Shown: one piece after another, positions 26,335 to 35,529 of the stretch
How positions within the stretch are numbered: the first letter of the stretch is position 1
Layout: every line of letters starts with the position of its first letter
Source of the DNA: Actinomyces sp.
GTDB taxonomy: Bacteria; Actinomycetota; Actinomycetes; Actinomycetales; Actinomycetaceae
Reading direction: 5' to 3'
Length of the DNA: 64,000 bases
Assembly: GCF_029851875.1 (NCBI RefSeq)
Contig: NZ_JARKVC010000023.1
Span: 62,001 to 126,000, forward strand
Notes under the pieces: model-generated
The model's database searches: none
Seen by the model: the letters and a program-made list of their open reading frames with translations, nothing else
What the model was told of the DNA's origin: nothing
Translations under genes and position numbers: made by a program

Positions 26335-28797
26335 CTAGCCCCGGGTGCCGCCGGCGACGTAGCGGGCCAGGTACTGGCCGGTCAGGGTCGAGGAGGAGGC
26401 CACGAGCTCGGTCGGCGTGCCGGTGAAGACCACCTGACCTCCCTCGCGGCCCGCGCCGGGACCCATGTCGATGATCCAGTCGGCGTGGGCCATGACGGCC
26501 TGGTGGTGCTCGATGACCACGACGGTGCGTCCGGTGTCCACGAGGTGGTCGAGCAGACCCAGGAGCGCCTCGACGTCGGCCAGGTGGAGACCGACCGTGG
26601 GCTCGTCCAGGACCAGCACGTCCCCGTCCTGACCGAGGTGGACGGCGAGCCTGAGGCGCTGGCGCTCACCGCCTGACAGCGTGGTCACCGGCTGGCCCAG
26701 GCTCAGGTAGCCCAGGCCGGCGTCGCGGAGGTGGGTGAGGATCGTCACGGCAGCGGGCACCCGGGTGTCCTTGGCGCTGAAGAGCGTCAGGGCCTCGTCC
26801 ACGCTCATGGCCAGGACCTCGGCGATGTTGTACCCGCCAAGGCGGTAGGCCAGGACCTCCTCGTTGTAGCGCCGGCCCTGGCAGGCCTCGCACACGGTGG
26901 TGACGGTCTCCATGAAGCCGAGCTGGGTGTCGATGACACCGGCTCCGTTGCACACCGGGCAGGCACCCTCGGAGCTGGCGGAGAAGAGGGCGGGCCTGAC
27001 GCCTCCGGCCTTGGCGAAGGCCTTGCGAATCGGTTCCAGCGCCCCGGTATAGGTGACGGGGCTGGAACGGCGCGACCCCTTGAGCGGGGACTGGTCGAGG
27101 GTGACCACGCCGTCCCTGGGGGACAGGTGCCCGTGGACGAGCGAGGACTTGCCTGATCCCGCCACGCCCGTGACGACGGTGAGGACGCCGCGGGGGACGT
27201 CGACGTCGACGTCGTGGAGGTTGTTGGTGCGCGCGCCGCGGATCTCGATGACCCCGGTGGGTGGGCGCAGCTCGTCCTTGAGACGAGCGCGGTAGGCCAG
27301 GTGCCGGCCCGTGAGCGTGTCAGAGTCCCGCAGCGCGGCGACGGGTCCGGTGAAGGTGATCTCGCCTCCATGGGGGCCTGCGCCGGGGCCCAGGTCGACG
27401 ACGTGGTCGGCGATGGCGATGACCTCGGGCTTGTGCTCGACGACGAGGACGGTGTTGCCCTTGTCCCGCAGCGCGAGCAGGAGCTCGTTCATCGTGTCGA
27501 TGTCGTGGGGGTGGAGCCCGATCGAGGGCTCGTCAAAGACGTAGGTGACGTCGGTCAGGCCGCTTCCCAGGTGCCGCACGAGCTTCATGCGCTGCGCCTC
27601 ACCACCGGAGAGGGTGGAGGCGGGACGCTCGAGGCACAGGTAGCCCAGGCCGATGTGGATGAAGGCGTCCAGGGTCTTGCGCAGGCGGGTGAGCAGGGGA
27701 GCGGTGCCCGTGATCCCGACGACCTGGCGGGCGGCCTCAGGGGCCTCCTCCTTCCCCTTGCTGGCTGCCTCCAGACCACGGACCCACTCGGCCAGGTCGG
27801 TCAGCGGCATGGCGCAGGCCTCAGCGATCGAGACGCCGGCGACGCGTGCCTGCCGAGCCGGCTCAGCCAGCCTCGTGCCCTCGCACTCGGGACAGCGGCG
27901 GTAGACCACGGCGCGCTCGACGAAGGCCCGCACGTGCGGCTGCATGGACTCAGGGTCCTTGGACAGCATCGAGGTGCGTAGACGTCCCACGAGCCCCTCG
28001 TAGGTCATCGTGTGGGAGGAGATCTTGATCTTGGTCGGCTCCTTGTACAGGAAGTCGTCCAGCTGCCTGGGGGTGAAGTCCTTGACGGGCTTGTCGGCAG
28101 GGAACAGGCCGGTCTCGCCCAGGGCCTTGACGTAGTAGCCGTCAGCGGTGTAGCCGGGGACCTTGATCGCGCCCTGGCTCAGCGAGAGGTTCTCGTCGTA
28201 GACCTCAGCGAGGTCGATGTCGGTGACCTTTCCGGTGCCCTCACAGCGAGGGCACATACCGCCCTGGACGGTGTAGTGCTTGCGCTCGGTGACGGTGCGG
28301 CCGTTCCTGACCGTCTTGAGCGCGCCACCGCCAGTGACGGAGGGCACATTGAAGGCAAAGGCCTGGGGCGAGCCGATCTGGGGGACGGACAGGCGGGAGA
28401 ACAGGACGCGCAGGGCGGCTCCGACGTCGCTGGCGGTGCCCAGTGTCGAGCGAGGGTTGGCTCCCAGCCGCTCCTGGTCGACGATGACGGCCGGGGTCAG
28501 GCCCTCCAGGTGGTCGACGTCGGGACGGGCCTGGGAGGGCATGAATCCCTGGACGAAGCTGGGGTAGGTCTCGTTGATCAGGCGCCTGGACTCTGAGGCG
28601 ATCGTGGACAGGACCAGAGAGGACTTGCCTGAGCCGGAGACTCCGGTGAAGACCGTGAGGCGGCGTTTGGGGATGCGCACGCTCACGCCGCGCAGGTTGT
28701 TCTCGTGGGCGCCGACGACGACGATCGCCTCGTGGGAGTCGGCCGGGAGGAAGGTGGAGGCGTTACTCGTACTCGTCTGGTTCACGGCCCGCATCAT
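26335..28797 (-). CDS. UvrA-like ABC-class ATPase (short UvrA paralogue)
   Basis: 820 residues, against about 950 for true UvrA. Two ABC cassettes: Walker A TGVSGSGKSS near residue 49 and TGVAGSGKSS near 544, ABC signatures LSGGEAQRMKL near 395 and LSGGERQRLRL near 705, plus CxxC pairs (CPRCEGTG, CPECEGTR, CPVCNGAG, CEACQGRR). Short UvrA paralogues are linked to antibiotic or DNA-binder tolerance (UvrA2/DrrC types) rather than core excision repair. uvrB and uvrC are absent here. Two ATG codons begin the frame (28797, 28794). A 14-bp palindrome upstream suggests dedicated regulation. The lacI-type gene is divergent. Confidence 0.85.
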   Translation of the reverse strand: MMRAVNQTSTSNASTFLPADSHEAIVVVGAHENNLRGVSVRIPKRRLTVFTGVSGSGKSSLVLSTIASESRRLINETYPSFVQGFMPSQARPDVDHLEGLTPAVIVDQERLGANPRSTLGTASDVGAALRVLFSRLSVPQIGSPQAFAFNVPSVTGGGALKTVRNGRTVTERKHYTVQGGMCPRCEGTGKVTDIDLAEVYDENLSLSQGAIKVPGYTADGYYVKALGETGLFPADKPVKDFTPRQLDDFLYKEPTKIKISSHTMTYEGLVGRLRTSMLSKDPESMQPHVRAFVERAVVYRRCPECEGTRLAEPARQARVAGVSIAEACAMPLTDLAEWVRGLEAASKGKEEAPEAARQVVGITGTAPLLTRLRKTLDAFIHIGLGYLCLERPASTLSGGEAQRMKLVRHLGSGLTDVTYVFDEPSIGLHPHDIDTMNELLLALRDKGNTVLVVEHKPEVIAIADHVVDLGPGAGPHGGEITFTGPVAALRDSDTLTGRHLAYRARLKDELRPPTGVIEIRGARTNNLHDVDVDVPRGVLTVVTGVAGSGKSSLVHGHLSPRDGVVTLDQSPLKGSRRSSPVTYTGALEPIRKAFAKAGGVRPALFSASSEGACPVCNGAGVIDTQLGFMETVTTVCEACQGRRYNEEVLAYRLGGYNIAEVLAMSVDEALTLFSAKDTRVPAAVTILTHLRDAGLGYLSLGQPVTTLSGGERQRLRLAVHLGQDGDVLVLDEPTVGLHLADVEALLGLLDHLVDTGRTVVVIEHHQAVMAHADWIIDMGPGAGREGGQVVFTGTPTELVASSSTLTGQYLARYVAGGTRG

Positions 28798-28829
28798 GCC
28801 TGACGTCGTGCCTCTGACCCAATGTGCCG

Positions 28830-28843
28830 ATAATGTACATTAT
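28830..28843. promoter_or_regulatory. 14-bp palindromic operator candidate ATAATGTACATTAT
   Basis: A perfect palindrome in an AT-rich patch between the divergent UvrA-like and lacI-type genes, 33 bases upstream of the former. On the minus strand it contains CATAAT- and CATTAT-like -10 elements, so a bound repressor would cover the promoter. The form resembles MarR or TetR sites; the protein that binds it is unknown. Confidence 0.45.
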
Positions 28844-28995
28844 GTCATTACGGCGGTCGTGGACCCGCTCCGCCCTTCCCCGGTACGGCACCAGCGTCAG
28901 CCAGGAGGGTGTCCCCGCGCTGCGTACGTGAGGGCCCCGGCTAGAGCATAGGGTTGTTCCCCGGCAGGCCAGTACGACCAGGTCAGGAGGTCCTT

Positions 28996-30000
28996 GTGAG
29001 CCAACGCCGTGAGCCCACGCTCACCGACGTCGCCCGGGCAGCCGGTGTGTCTCCCACGACCGTCTCGCGCGTGCTCAACAACCGCGGTTACCTCTCCGAG
29101 GCGACCAAGGCCCGCGTGGCGCAGGCGATCAAGGAGCTGGGCTACCGCCCCAACCAGGTCGCCCGCGCCCTGCACGGCAAGTCGACTCAGACCGTGGGCG
29201 TCATCGTGCCCACCGTGGCGCTGCCCTTCTTCGGCGAGCTTGCTGCTGGGCTGGAGGACGCCCTGGCCGAGCACGGCTACAGGATCCTGGTGTGCAATTC
29301 GATGGGACGGGCGGACCGGGAGCGGGAGTACCTCGACCTGCTGGTCTCCCACCGGGTGGACGGCATCATCTCCACGGGCCACAACGAGGACCAGGTCGAC
29401 TACCAGCGCATCCGCATGCCCTTGGTCACCGTCGACCGCGACCTGTCCCCCACGGTGACCAACGTGCGCTGTGACAACCTCGGCGCAGGCCGTACGGCCA
29501 CCCGTCATCTTCTGCAGCGCGGTGCCGCGGCGCCGGCGCTGCTGACCTCGCGCTCAGGCCCGCACAACCTGCGCGAGACCGGTTACCGCGAGGTGCTCGC
29601 GGCCGCAGGGATCGAGCCGGTGGTGCTCACCGTCGACTTCCACACCCCCGACCAGGAGCGCGCACGGCTCATCGAGTCCCGGCTTGACTCGGTGCGGGAG
29701 CGGATCGACGCCGTCTTCGCTACGGATGACCTGTCCGCGGCGGCCGTGCTGGACTGGGCCGACAGCCGAGGCCTGGAGGTACCCGGATCCTTCAAGGTGG
29801 TGGGCTTTGACGGCACCGCGGCCCTGCGACGGGCCCTGCCGGGACTGACGACCGTGCGTCAGCCGATCGCGCGGCTCGCACGCACGGCCGCGGCACGCCT
29901 GGTCGCTCTCATGGAGGCCCAGGCCGCAGGACGCGAGCCGCTTGCGTGCCCCCAGACCGTCGAGCTGCCAGGCGAGCTGCTGCCCGGCCGGAGCAGCTAG
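28996..30000 (+). CDS. scrR: LacI-family transcriptional regulator, probable sucrose repressor
   Basis: 334 residues. The N-terminal HTH TLTDVARAAGVSPTTVSRVLNN (residues 8-29) and hinge (GYRPNQVARAL) are typical of LacI, followed by a periplasmic-binding-protein-like effector domain (VGVIVPTVALPFFGELAAGLEDAL). The GTG at 28996 is preferred because AGGAGG lies five bases upstream. The gene converges on the sucrose EII gene and is probably its regulator, with a LacI-like inverted repeat upstream of scrA. Effector identity is inferred from context. Confidence 0.82.
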   Translation: MSQRREPTLTDVARAAGVSPTTVSRVLNNRGYLSEATKARVAQAIKELGYRPNQVARALHGKSTQTVGVIVPTVALPFFGELAAGLEDALAEHGYRILVCNSMGRADREREYLDLLVSHRVDGIISTGHNEDQVDYQRIRMPLVTVDRDLSPTVTNVRCDNLGAGRTATRHLLQRGAAAPALLTSRSGPHNLRETGYREVLAAAGIEPVVLTVDFHTPDQERARLIESRLDSVRERIDAVFATDDLSAAAVLDWADSRGLEVPGSFKVVGFDGTAALRRALPGLTTVRQPIARLARTAAARLVALMEAQAAGREPLACPQTVELPGELLPGRSS

Positions 30001-30053
30001 GCACCCGGCCGGGCAGCAGGCCCGCGAGGAGGAGGTCAGTCCCCCGGCCCGGC

Positions 30054-32054
30054 TCAGTCCGCGGTCGCAGGCTGGGCGGCCAGGACGGTGAAGAGCTGGT
30101 CGCCTGTGCTGACCTCGTGACGGCTGGCGTCCGCGCACAGCTCCTGGTCCAGCCCCTCGAAGGCGGTGGCGTTGGAGACCACGACGGGAGTGACCGTCTT
30201 GTAGCCCTCCTCGGTCAGGGCCTGCCAGTCCACCTCGACCAGGGTCTGGCCGCGGCGGACGGTGTCCCCCGCCTTGACGCGGGCGGTGAAGTGACGGCCG
30301 CCGAGCTCGACGGTGTCCATGCCGACGTGGATGAGCAGCTCAATTCCCGATGCTGAGCGCAGGCCGTAGGCGTGGCCGGTCGGGAAGGCGACGATGACCT
30401 CGCCGTCCACCGGCGAGACCACGGGACCTGCGGCAGGCTCGACGGCGGTGCCGGGACCGAGCATGCCTGAGGCGAAGGTCTGGTCCTCCACCTCGGACAA
30501 CGGCATCGCCGTGCCCTGGACCGGTGAGGTCACCGTCAGGTCCGTCGAGGCGCTCTCGGGAAGCTCGACGACCTCGCGGGAGCGCTCCTGGATCGCCGCG
30601 CTGGCGAGCGCGTCCTCGTCCGCCTCCCCGGCCAGGCTGGCCCTGCCACGCGTGCTGGCGTAGGTGAAGGCGGCGCCGAAGGCCAGGGCGAAGGTGAGCA
30701 GCTCCAGGGCGAGGTAGGCCGGGATGTCCTCGGTCTTGATCGAGACGAAGCCGACGAAACCGGCTGCGCCCAGCGCGGCGCCGCGCACGTTGAACAGCGC
30801 GACACCAGCCGCTCCCACGGCCGCGGCGCCCATGCCGATGAAGAAGGGCCAGCGCAGGCGCAGGTTGACACCGAAGATCGCAGGCTCGGTGATCCCGAAG
30901 ACGGCCGAGACACCACCGGCACCGGCCAGGCCCTTCATCTTGGCGTCACGCGTGCGGAAGAAGACGGCCAGCGCCACGGCGCCCTGCGCCACGTTGGCCA
31001 TCGAGGCGATGGGGAAGATGAAGTCTCCCGCTCCCCCGTTCTGCGGCAGCAGCGGGATCTCGACGGCGGGGAAGGACTGGTGCAGGCCGGTGACGACGAT
31101 CGGCGAGTAGACCAGACCGAACAGGAAGCCACCGACCGGGCCCAGGGCGTTGTAGATCCAGTCCAGGCCGTAGGTGATGGCGTCAGACAGCTCGCGGGTG
31201 ACCGGACCGACGATGACGAAGGTGAGGAAACCGGTGACCAGGATCGTGATGAGCGGGGTGAGCAGGAAGTCCGCGGTACCTGACAGGCGCTTGTGCAGCC
31301 ACTTCTCGATCGTGGACAGGATCCAGGCCACGCACAGCACCGGGATGACCATGGCCTGGTAGCCGATCTTCTCCACCGTCAGACCGAACAGGTGCCACAC
31401 CTCGATGCTGCCCTCAGCCTGAGCCTGGGCGATGGAGTAGGCGTTGGTCAAGGAGGTGGAGACCATGGCCGCACCCATGGCTGCACCGAGGTAGACGTTG
31501 CCCCCGAAACGCTTGGTCGCCGAGAAGCCGACCAGGACCGGGAGGAAGGCGAAGGCGGCCGAGGAGACCATGTTGATCAGGTCGGCGTAGTCCGTGAGCC
31601 AGGTCCAGCGCTGGACCAGCGACTGGGAGCCGAAGAGCCCCTCGGCCGTCAGGACGTTGTTGATCGCCATCATGAGACCGCCGGCGATGAGGGCGGGCAG
31701 GATCGGGACGAAGATGTCCGCGATCATCTTGATGAAGCGGGTGAACAGGTTGCCGGACTGGGCGGCCTCCTGCTTGGCCTCGTCCTTGGAGACCTCGCGC
31801 ACCCGGCCGGTGGCGATCATCTCCTTGAAGACGAGGTCGACGTCGCCCGGACCGACGATGATCTGGTACATGCCGCCGGCCACGAAGGTGCCTTTGAGGT
31901 CGGGATCGGCGTCCAGCGCCTTCTGGTCGACCTTGTCCATGTCCGCCAGGACGAGGCGAAGCCGTGTGGCGCAGTGGGCGGCAGCGCTGATGTTCTCGGC
32001 GCCGCCAACGTAGGTGATGACGTCCGCGGCCACGCGGGCGTGGTCCATAGCCAC
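30054..32054 (-). CDS. scrA: PTS sucrose-type EIIBCA component
   Basis: 666 residues with all three domains in one chain. EIIB at about residues 1-85, with its phospho-Cys in AAAHCATRLRL; EIIC membrane domain at about 105-465; EIIA glucose-type domain at about 505-660, with the phospho-His in LLIHVGMDTVELGG. It imports and phosphorylates a beta-glucoside/sucrose-type disaccharide. Substrate is inferred from the GH32 hydrolase gene next door and the convergent LacI regulator. GTG start at 32054 with AGGAG six bases upstream; ATG at 32048 is the alternative. It has its own promoter and operator. Confidence 0.88.
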   Translation of the reverse strand: MAMDHARVAADVITYVGGAENISAAAHCATRLRLVLADMDKVDQKALDADPDLKGTFVAGGMYQIIVGPGDVDLVFKEMIATGRVREVSKDEAKQEAAQSGNLFTRFIKMIADIFVPILPALIAGGLMMAINNVLTAEGLFGSQSLVQRWTWLTDYADLINMVSSAAFAFLPVLVGFSATKRFGGNVYLGAAMGAAMVSTSLTNAYSIAQAQAEGSIEVWHLFGLTVEKIGYQAMVIPVLCVAWILSTIEKWLHKRLSGTADFLLTPLITILVTGFLTFVIVGPVTRELSDAITYGLDWIYNALGPVGGFLFGLVYSPIVVTGLHQSFPAVEIPLLPQNGGAGDFIFPIASMANVAQGAVALAVFFRTRDAKMKGLAGAGGVSAVFGITEPAIFGVNLRLRWPFFIGMGAAAVGAAGVALFNVRGAALGAAGFVGFVSIKTEDIPAYLALELLTFALAFGAAFTYASTRGRASLAGEADEDALASAAIQERSREVVELPESASTDLTVTSPVQGTAMPLSEVEDQTFASGMLGPGTAVEPAAGPVVSPVDGEVIVAFPTGHAYGLRSASGIELLIHVGMDTVELGGRHFTARVKAGDTVRRGQTLVEVDWQALTEEGYKTVTPVVVSNATAFEGLDQELCADASRHEVSTGDQLFTVLAAQPATAD

Positions 32055-32142
32055 CCGGGTCTCCTTTCTGTGCTTCCCGGCCCCTCGGCAGTGAGCTCAG
32101 GCCTCGGTGGTCGTCCCGTGACGACCAGGGACGGACCGGGGG

Positions 32143-32162
32143 TGTGTCAATCGTTGGTCACA
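32143..32162. promoter_or_regulatory. LacI-type operator candidate upstream of scrA
   Basis: The half sites TGTGTCAA and (complement) TGTGACCAA form an imperfect palindrome around a central CG. It overlaps the -10 element of the scrA promoter and extends over the expected start of transcription, a position that suits repression by the LacI-type protein. Confidence 0.5.
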
Positions 32163-32189
32163 CTACCGTCGCTCCCCCGCTCCTGACAA
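32160..32189 (-). promoter_or_regulatory. scrA promoter
   Basis: On the minus strand the -35 TTGTCA (32189-32184) and the -10 TAGTGT (32165-32160) are separated by 18 bases. The scrA start follows about 105 bases downstream. Confidence 0.6.
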
Positions 32190-32219
32190 GGGACCCGTAG
32201 GGCACGTATCGGCTTGATG

Positions 32220-33737
32220 TCAGTCAAAGACGCTGGCCGACGCTGCCTTGAGGGAGGCACCAGGCGCCCTGAGCCAGACACCGTCGGCGGCGGGGTCGAC
32301 GAAGCTGCGCAGCGTGAAGGCCAGGTCGCCGTCGCCGACGAAGACCTCAGTGACGGACCGGTCGTGCAGCACCTCCAGGCGCGGGGCCAGGTGCTCGTCG
32401 AGGCTCACGGTACGGGTGGTGCCGTGAGCCGTGTAGCGCGAGGAGGAGCGGTCGACCCGCAGGGTGCGTCGGGACAGGTCGAGCTCGATGCTGACGTGAG
32501 ACTCCTCGCTGCCGATACGCACCTGGAGCGCGCCGGCAGCACGCTCTGCCTCCAGCACGAGGTGCCAGCTGCGGTGTCCCTCCAGGAGCGTGACCGGCTC
32601 GCCGGCCGCCTGGGCCACGCGCGCCGGCAGCTGCGCCTGCTCCTGGGGCTCGGGCAGGACCGGACGCTGGACAAGACGCCCGTGACGCAGCGAGAGCGCA
32701 CGAGGAACGGTCAGGGTGTGCACCCATCCCCCGTCGGTGGCCGAGGGCTGGTCATCCTGCCCGGCGTTGCCGGCCCAGCCGGTCAGCAGCACCTGGCCGG
32801 GCTGGGAGGGGGCGCGCGAGAAGGCCTGGGGCGTGTAGAACTCGAAGCCGTGGTCGACCTGCCGCAGCGTGCCGTCGCTGTCCAGCAGCCGGGTACCCAC
32901 CAGGTGCCCGACGGCGTAGACGCAGGGGAAGACGTTCTCGTAGCCGTCAGCCTGCTGCTGATCAGCACCCTGCGGGCACCAGATGAGGACGTCGCGGACC
33001 TGCCCCGTGGTCTCCTCGGTGAGCCTGACCACTCCCGGGCACTCCCACATGTAGCCCAGGTGGTCCAGGGCGCCGTGGGCGTCAGGGAAGCTCAGCTCAC
33101 CGTCGAGCTGCCAGCTGAGCAGGTCGGTGGAGTGGTAGACCAGGGCCGCGCCGCTCAGGTCCTGCCGCTGGACGCCCAGCAGCATGCGGAACCTGCCCGG
33201 GTGGTCGGGGTCGCGGGTGACCTGGGGGTCACGGAAGTGGGCGGTGTAGCCCGCGGCGTGGGTCGGGATGAGGGGGTTGCCCGGCCACTTGGTGAAGGAG
33301 ACCAGGTCCGTGGAGGTGACCAGGCACTGGCTGGCCGTGCGCTCGCCGACGTCGTCCTTGAGGTTGCCGGTGTAGAACAGCTGGTAGCGGGCGGCGTGCG
33401 GGGCCCGCTCGCGCTCACCGTCCTCCAGCACGAGGGCGTTGCCGGAGTAGGCGCCGGAAGCGTCGTAGAAGGAGTCGGGCACGATGGCCGGGGCGTGGTG
33501 GGTCCAGTGCAGCAGGTCCTCGGAGGAGGCGTGCCCCCAGTAGACCAGCCGGCGGGAGGGGTGCGCGGGGGTGTACTGGAAGAAGACGTGTGCCACGCCG
33601 TCGTCGATGAGCAGGCCGTTGGGATCGTTGAGACGGCCCACCGGCGGTGCCACGTGGATGAGCGGGTAGTCGGGGTCGCTGGCAGCGTGGGAGCCGGCCA
33701 CGGCCTCAGCCTCGGCGGCGCGCAGGTCCTCGGTCAT
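32220..33737 (-). CDS. scrB: Glycoside hydrolase family 32 sucrose-6-phosphate hydrolase
   Basis: 505 residues, cytoplasmic (no signal peptide). Cleaves sucrose 6-phosphate, the product of the PTS transporter, into glucose 6-phosphate and fructose. GH32 motifs: the nucleophile Asp in GRLNDPNG near residue 37, the transition-state-stabilising FRDP near 168, and the acid/base Glu in MWECPG near 230. A C-terminal beta-sandwich follows. It lies upstream of scrA on the same strand, 165 bases apart. The ATG at 33737 follows a TAGCCT hexamer by six bases (GGAGGC between), so both leaderless and Shine-Dalgarno initiation are possible. Confidence 0.9.
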   Translation of the reverse strand: MTEDLRAAEAEAVAGSHAASDPDYPLIHVAPPVGRLNDPNGLLIDDGVAHVFFQYTPAHPSRRLVYWGHASSEDLLHWTHHAPAIVPDSFYDASGAYSGNALVLEDGERERAPHAARYQLFYTGNLKDDVGERTASQCLVTSTDLVSFTKWPGNPLIPTHAAGYTAHFRDPQVTRDPDHPGRFRMLLGVQRQDLSGAALVYHSTDLLSWQLDGELSFPDAHGALDHLGYMWECPGVVRLTEETTGQVRDVLIWCPQGADQQQADGYENVFPCVYAVGHLVGTRLLDSDGTLRQVDHGFEFYTPQAFSRAPSQPGQVLLTGWAGNAGQDDQPSATDGGWVHTLTVPRALSLRHGRLVQRPVLPEPQEQAQLPARVAQAAGEPVTLLEGHRSWHLVLEAERAAGALQVRIGSEESHVSIELDLSRRTLRVDRSSSRYTAHGTTRTVSLDEHLAPRLEVLHDRSVTEVFVGDGDLAFTLRSFVDPAADGVWLRAPGASLKAASASVFD

Positions 33738-33743
33738 GCCTCC

Positions 33744-33749
33744 AGGCTA
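33744..33749 (-). promoter_or_regulatory. -10 element of scrB, leaderless type
   Basis: Minus-strand TAGCCT, six bases before the scrB ATG. Confidence 0.45.
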
Positions 33750-33775
33750 CCGGCCTGGAGAGCGGGGCAGGGCGC

Positions 33776-34021
33776 TTAGTGGAAGTAGGGAATGATGAGC
33801 CACAGGCCGAAGGCGACGATCGCCCCGGCCAGGACCAGGAAGAATCCGGCCGCCACCTCCGCGGCGTGAAGGCCCTCGACCTTCCCAGCCTGGCGCTTGA
33901 CGTGGACCTCGTCAAGCATGCGGGCGGCCGAGGAGGTGATGAGCATGACGAAGGCGGTGGCCACGACGGTCACGAGGGTGACCAGCCCCAGAGAGGCCCA
34001 GTCGATGCTGATGCCGCTCAC
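33776..34021 (-). CDS. Small two-helix membrane protein downstream of pit
   Basis: 81 residues. Two predicted membrane helices (about residues 11-29 and 58-76) joined by a charged segment ARMLDEVHVKRQAGKVEGLHAAE. No family is recognised with certainty. The GTG start at 34021 overlaps the pit stop codon as GTGA, so it is translationally coupled and probably acts with the phosphate transporter. Its C-terminus reads WLIIPYFH. Confidence 0.75.
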   Translation of the reverse strand: MSGISIDWASLGLVTLVTVVATAFVMLITSSAARMLDEVHVKRQAGKVEGLHAAEVAAGFFLVLAGAIVAFGLWLIIPYFH

Positions 34022-35235
34022 GCTGCGTCCCCTCCCCGCGAGCCGGCCCCGGCCAGCTCCTGCTTGACCTGCTCGACGGTGCGAGGCCTGCGCGTGAGCG
34101 AGGGGTCGGTCTTCCTGGCGACCACGACGGTGTGGGCGTCGTTGACGTTGGAGAAGTCGACCCTGTTGTGGTTGGCCTGGCGGATGATCGCCATGGCCCC
34201 GGCCAGCAGGACGACGATGACGGCCAGGGTGCCCAGCGTCCCTCCGCGCACGGCGACGTAGGAGGTGACGGCGCCGACGAGGCCGGCGGCGGGCAGCGTG
34301 ATGAGCCAGGCCACGCCCATCCGGCCGAAGGTCACCCAGGAGACCTTGGAGCCGCGTCCTACCCCGGAGCCGAGGATGGAGCCGGTACAGATATGTGTGG
34401 TCGACAGGGCGAAGCCGAGGTGGGAGGAGGCCAGGATGGCCACCGTGGAGGCCGTCTCGGCGGCGAAGCCCTGGGGCGGGTCGATGTGGACCAGGCCCTT
34501 GCCCATGGTCCTCATGATCCTCCAGCCTCCCGAGTACGTGCCCAGGCCGATGGCCAGGCCCGCCGTGGCGATGACCCACCACTGCGGGCCGGTACCGGCC
34601 TCCTGGTACCCGGCCGCCACGAGCACGAGAGTGATGACCCCCATCGTCTTCTGACCGTCCGAGGTGCCGTGCGCCAGGGCCACCAGGGAGGCGGACAGCC
34701 GCTGGCCGTTGCGGAAGACCCTCTGGGAGTAGCGGTCGTCGGGACGGGCCACGCGATAGGCGATCCAGGTCGCCACCGCCGCAGCCAGGCCGGCGACGCA
34801 GGGCGCCACGAGCGCCGGCAGGACGATCTTGGAGATGACCGTGCCCCAGTGCACGCCCTGCAGCCCCGCAGCCACGACGACGGCGCCGATGAGACCGCCG
34901 AACAGCGCGTGCGAGGAGGAGGAGGGCAGGCCGAACAGCCAGGTGGTCAGGTTCCACAGGATGGCTCCGGCCAGTCCCGCGAAGACCATGGCCGGCGCGG
35001 CCTGGATGAGGGCGTCGTCGAAGAGCCCGCCCGAGATGGTCTTGGCCACCTCGGTGGACAGGCACGCTCCGATGACGTTGAGCACGGCGGCCACGAGGAC
35101 CGCACGCTTGGGGGTGAAGGCCCCCGTCGCGACGGACGTGGCCATCGCGTTGGAAGAGTCGTGAAAGCCGTTGGTGAAGTCGAACACCAGAGCGGTGACG
35201 ACCACGACGACGACGATGAAGAGGGTGCTACTCAT
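34018..35235 (-). CDS. pit: PiT-family low-affinity inorganic phosphate transporter
   Basis: 405 residues with about ten membrane segments. Symports phosphate (as metal phosphate) with protons. The duplicated family signature is seen as DFTNGFHDSSNAMATSVATG near residue 19 and SSHLGFALSTTHICTGSILG near 265. The tail after the last helix is hydrophilic and ends in GSRGGDAA. The ATG at 35235 is used; no strong ribosome binding site is seen. The small downstream membrane gene overlaps its stop. Confidence 0.9.
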   Translation of the reverse strand: MSSTLFIVVVVVVTALVFDFTNGFHDSSNAMATSVATGAFTPKRAVLVAAVLNVIGACLSTEVAKTISGGLFDDALIQAAPAMVFAGLAGAILWNLTTWLFGLPSSSSHALFGGLIGAVVVAAGLQGVHWGTVISKIVLPALVAPCVAGLAAAVATWIAYRVARPDDRYSQRVFRNGQRLSASLVALAHGTSDGQKTMGVITLVLVAAGYQEAGTGPQWWVIATAGLAIGLGTYSGGWRIMRTMGKGLVHIDPPQGFAAETASTVAILASSHLGFALSTTHICTGSILGSGVGRGSKVSWVTFGRMGVAWLITLPAAGLVGAVTSYVAVRGGTLGTLAVIVVLLAGAMAIIRQANHNRVDFSNVNDAHTVVVARKTDPSLTRRPRTVEQVKQELAGAGSRGGDAA

Positions 35236-35529
35236 TCCGGTCCCAGTGGGCGAGGTGGACCGACCGCCCGGGAAGGGCGGAGGTCAGTGCCAGGTGAACT
35301 TGGCCTGGCAGAATTGTTACCAGGAGGAGGCCTGATTCGTCAGCCTCGGCGTTCTCAGAACGCCCTCGGATGAGCACGAGACGGGGTGCGATATCTCACG
35401 GACCGGACCCCGCTGGGCCTTCGTCCCGTCCCCGCCACGGGCGCTGACGCCCTCGGACCGGTGCCCGCGCCCGGGCAGGTCAGGGATTAAGGTCGGAGCG
35501 GGCAAAGGCCTCGCACACAGGAGCATGAC
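35236..35529. other. Intergenic region with two inverted repeats
   Basis: 294 bases between divergent pit and the Hsp70-like gene. It holds TGCCAGG / CCTGGCA (35288-35310) and a near-perfect 17-bp palindrome with arms GGCGTTCT / AGAACGCC (35348-35364). No gene is seen. Either repeat could be an operator. Confidence 0.4.

Noticed and set aside
33776..35065. 429-codon minus-strand open frame overlapping pit
   Set aside because: Only its last 81 codons, from the GTG at 34021, are a plausible gene; the rest is pit read in the wrong frame.
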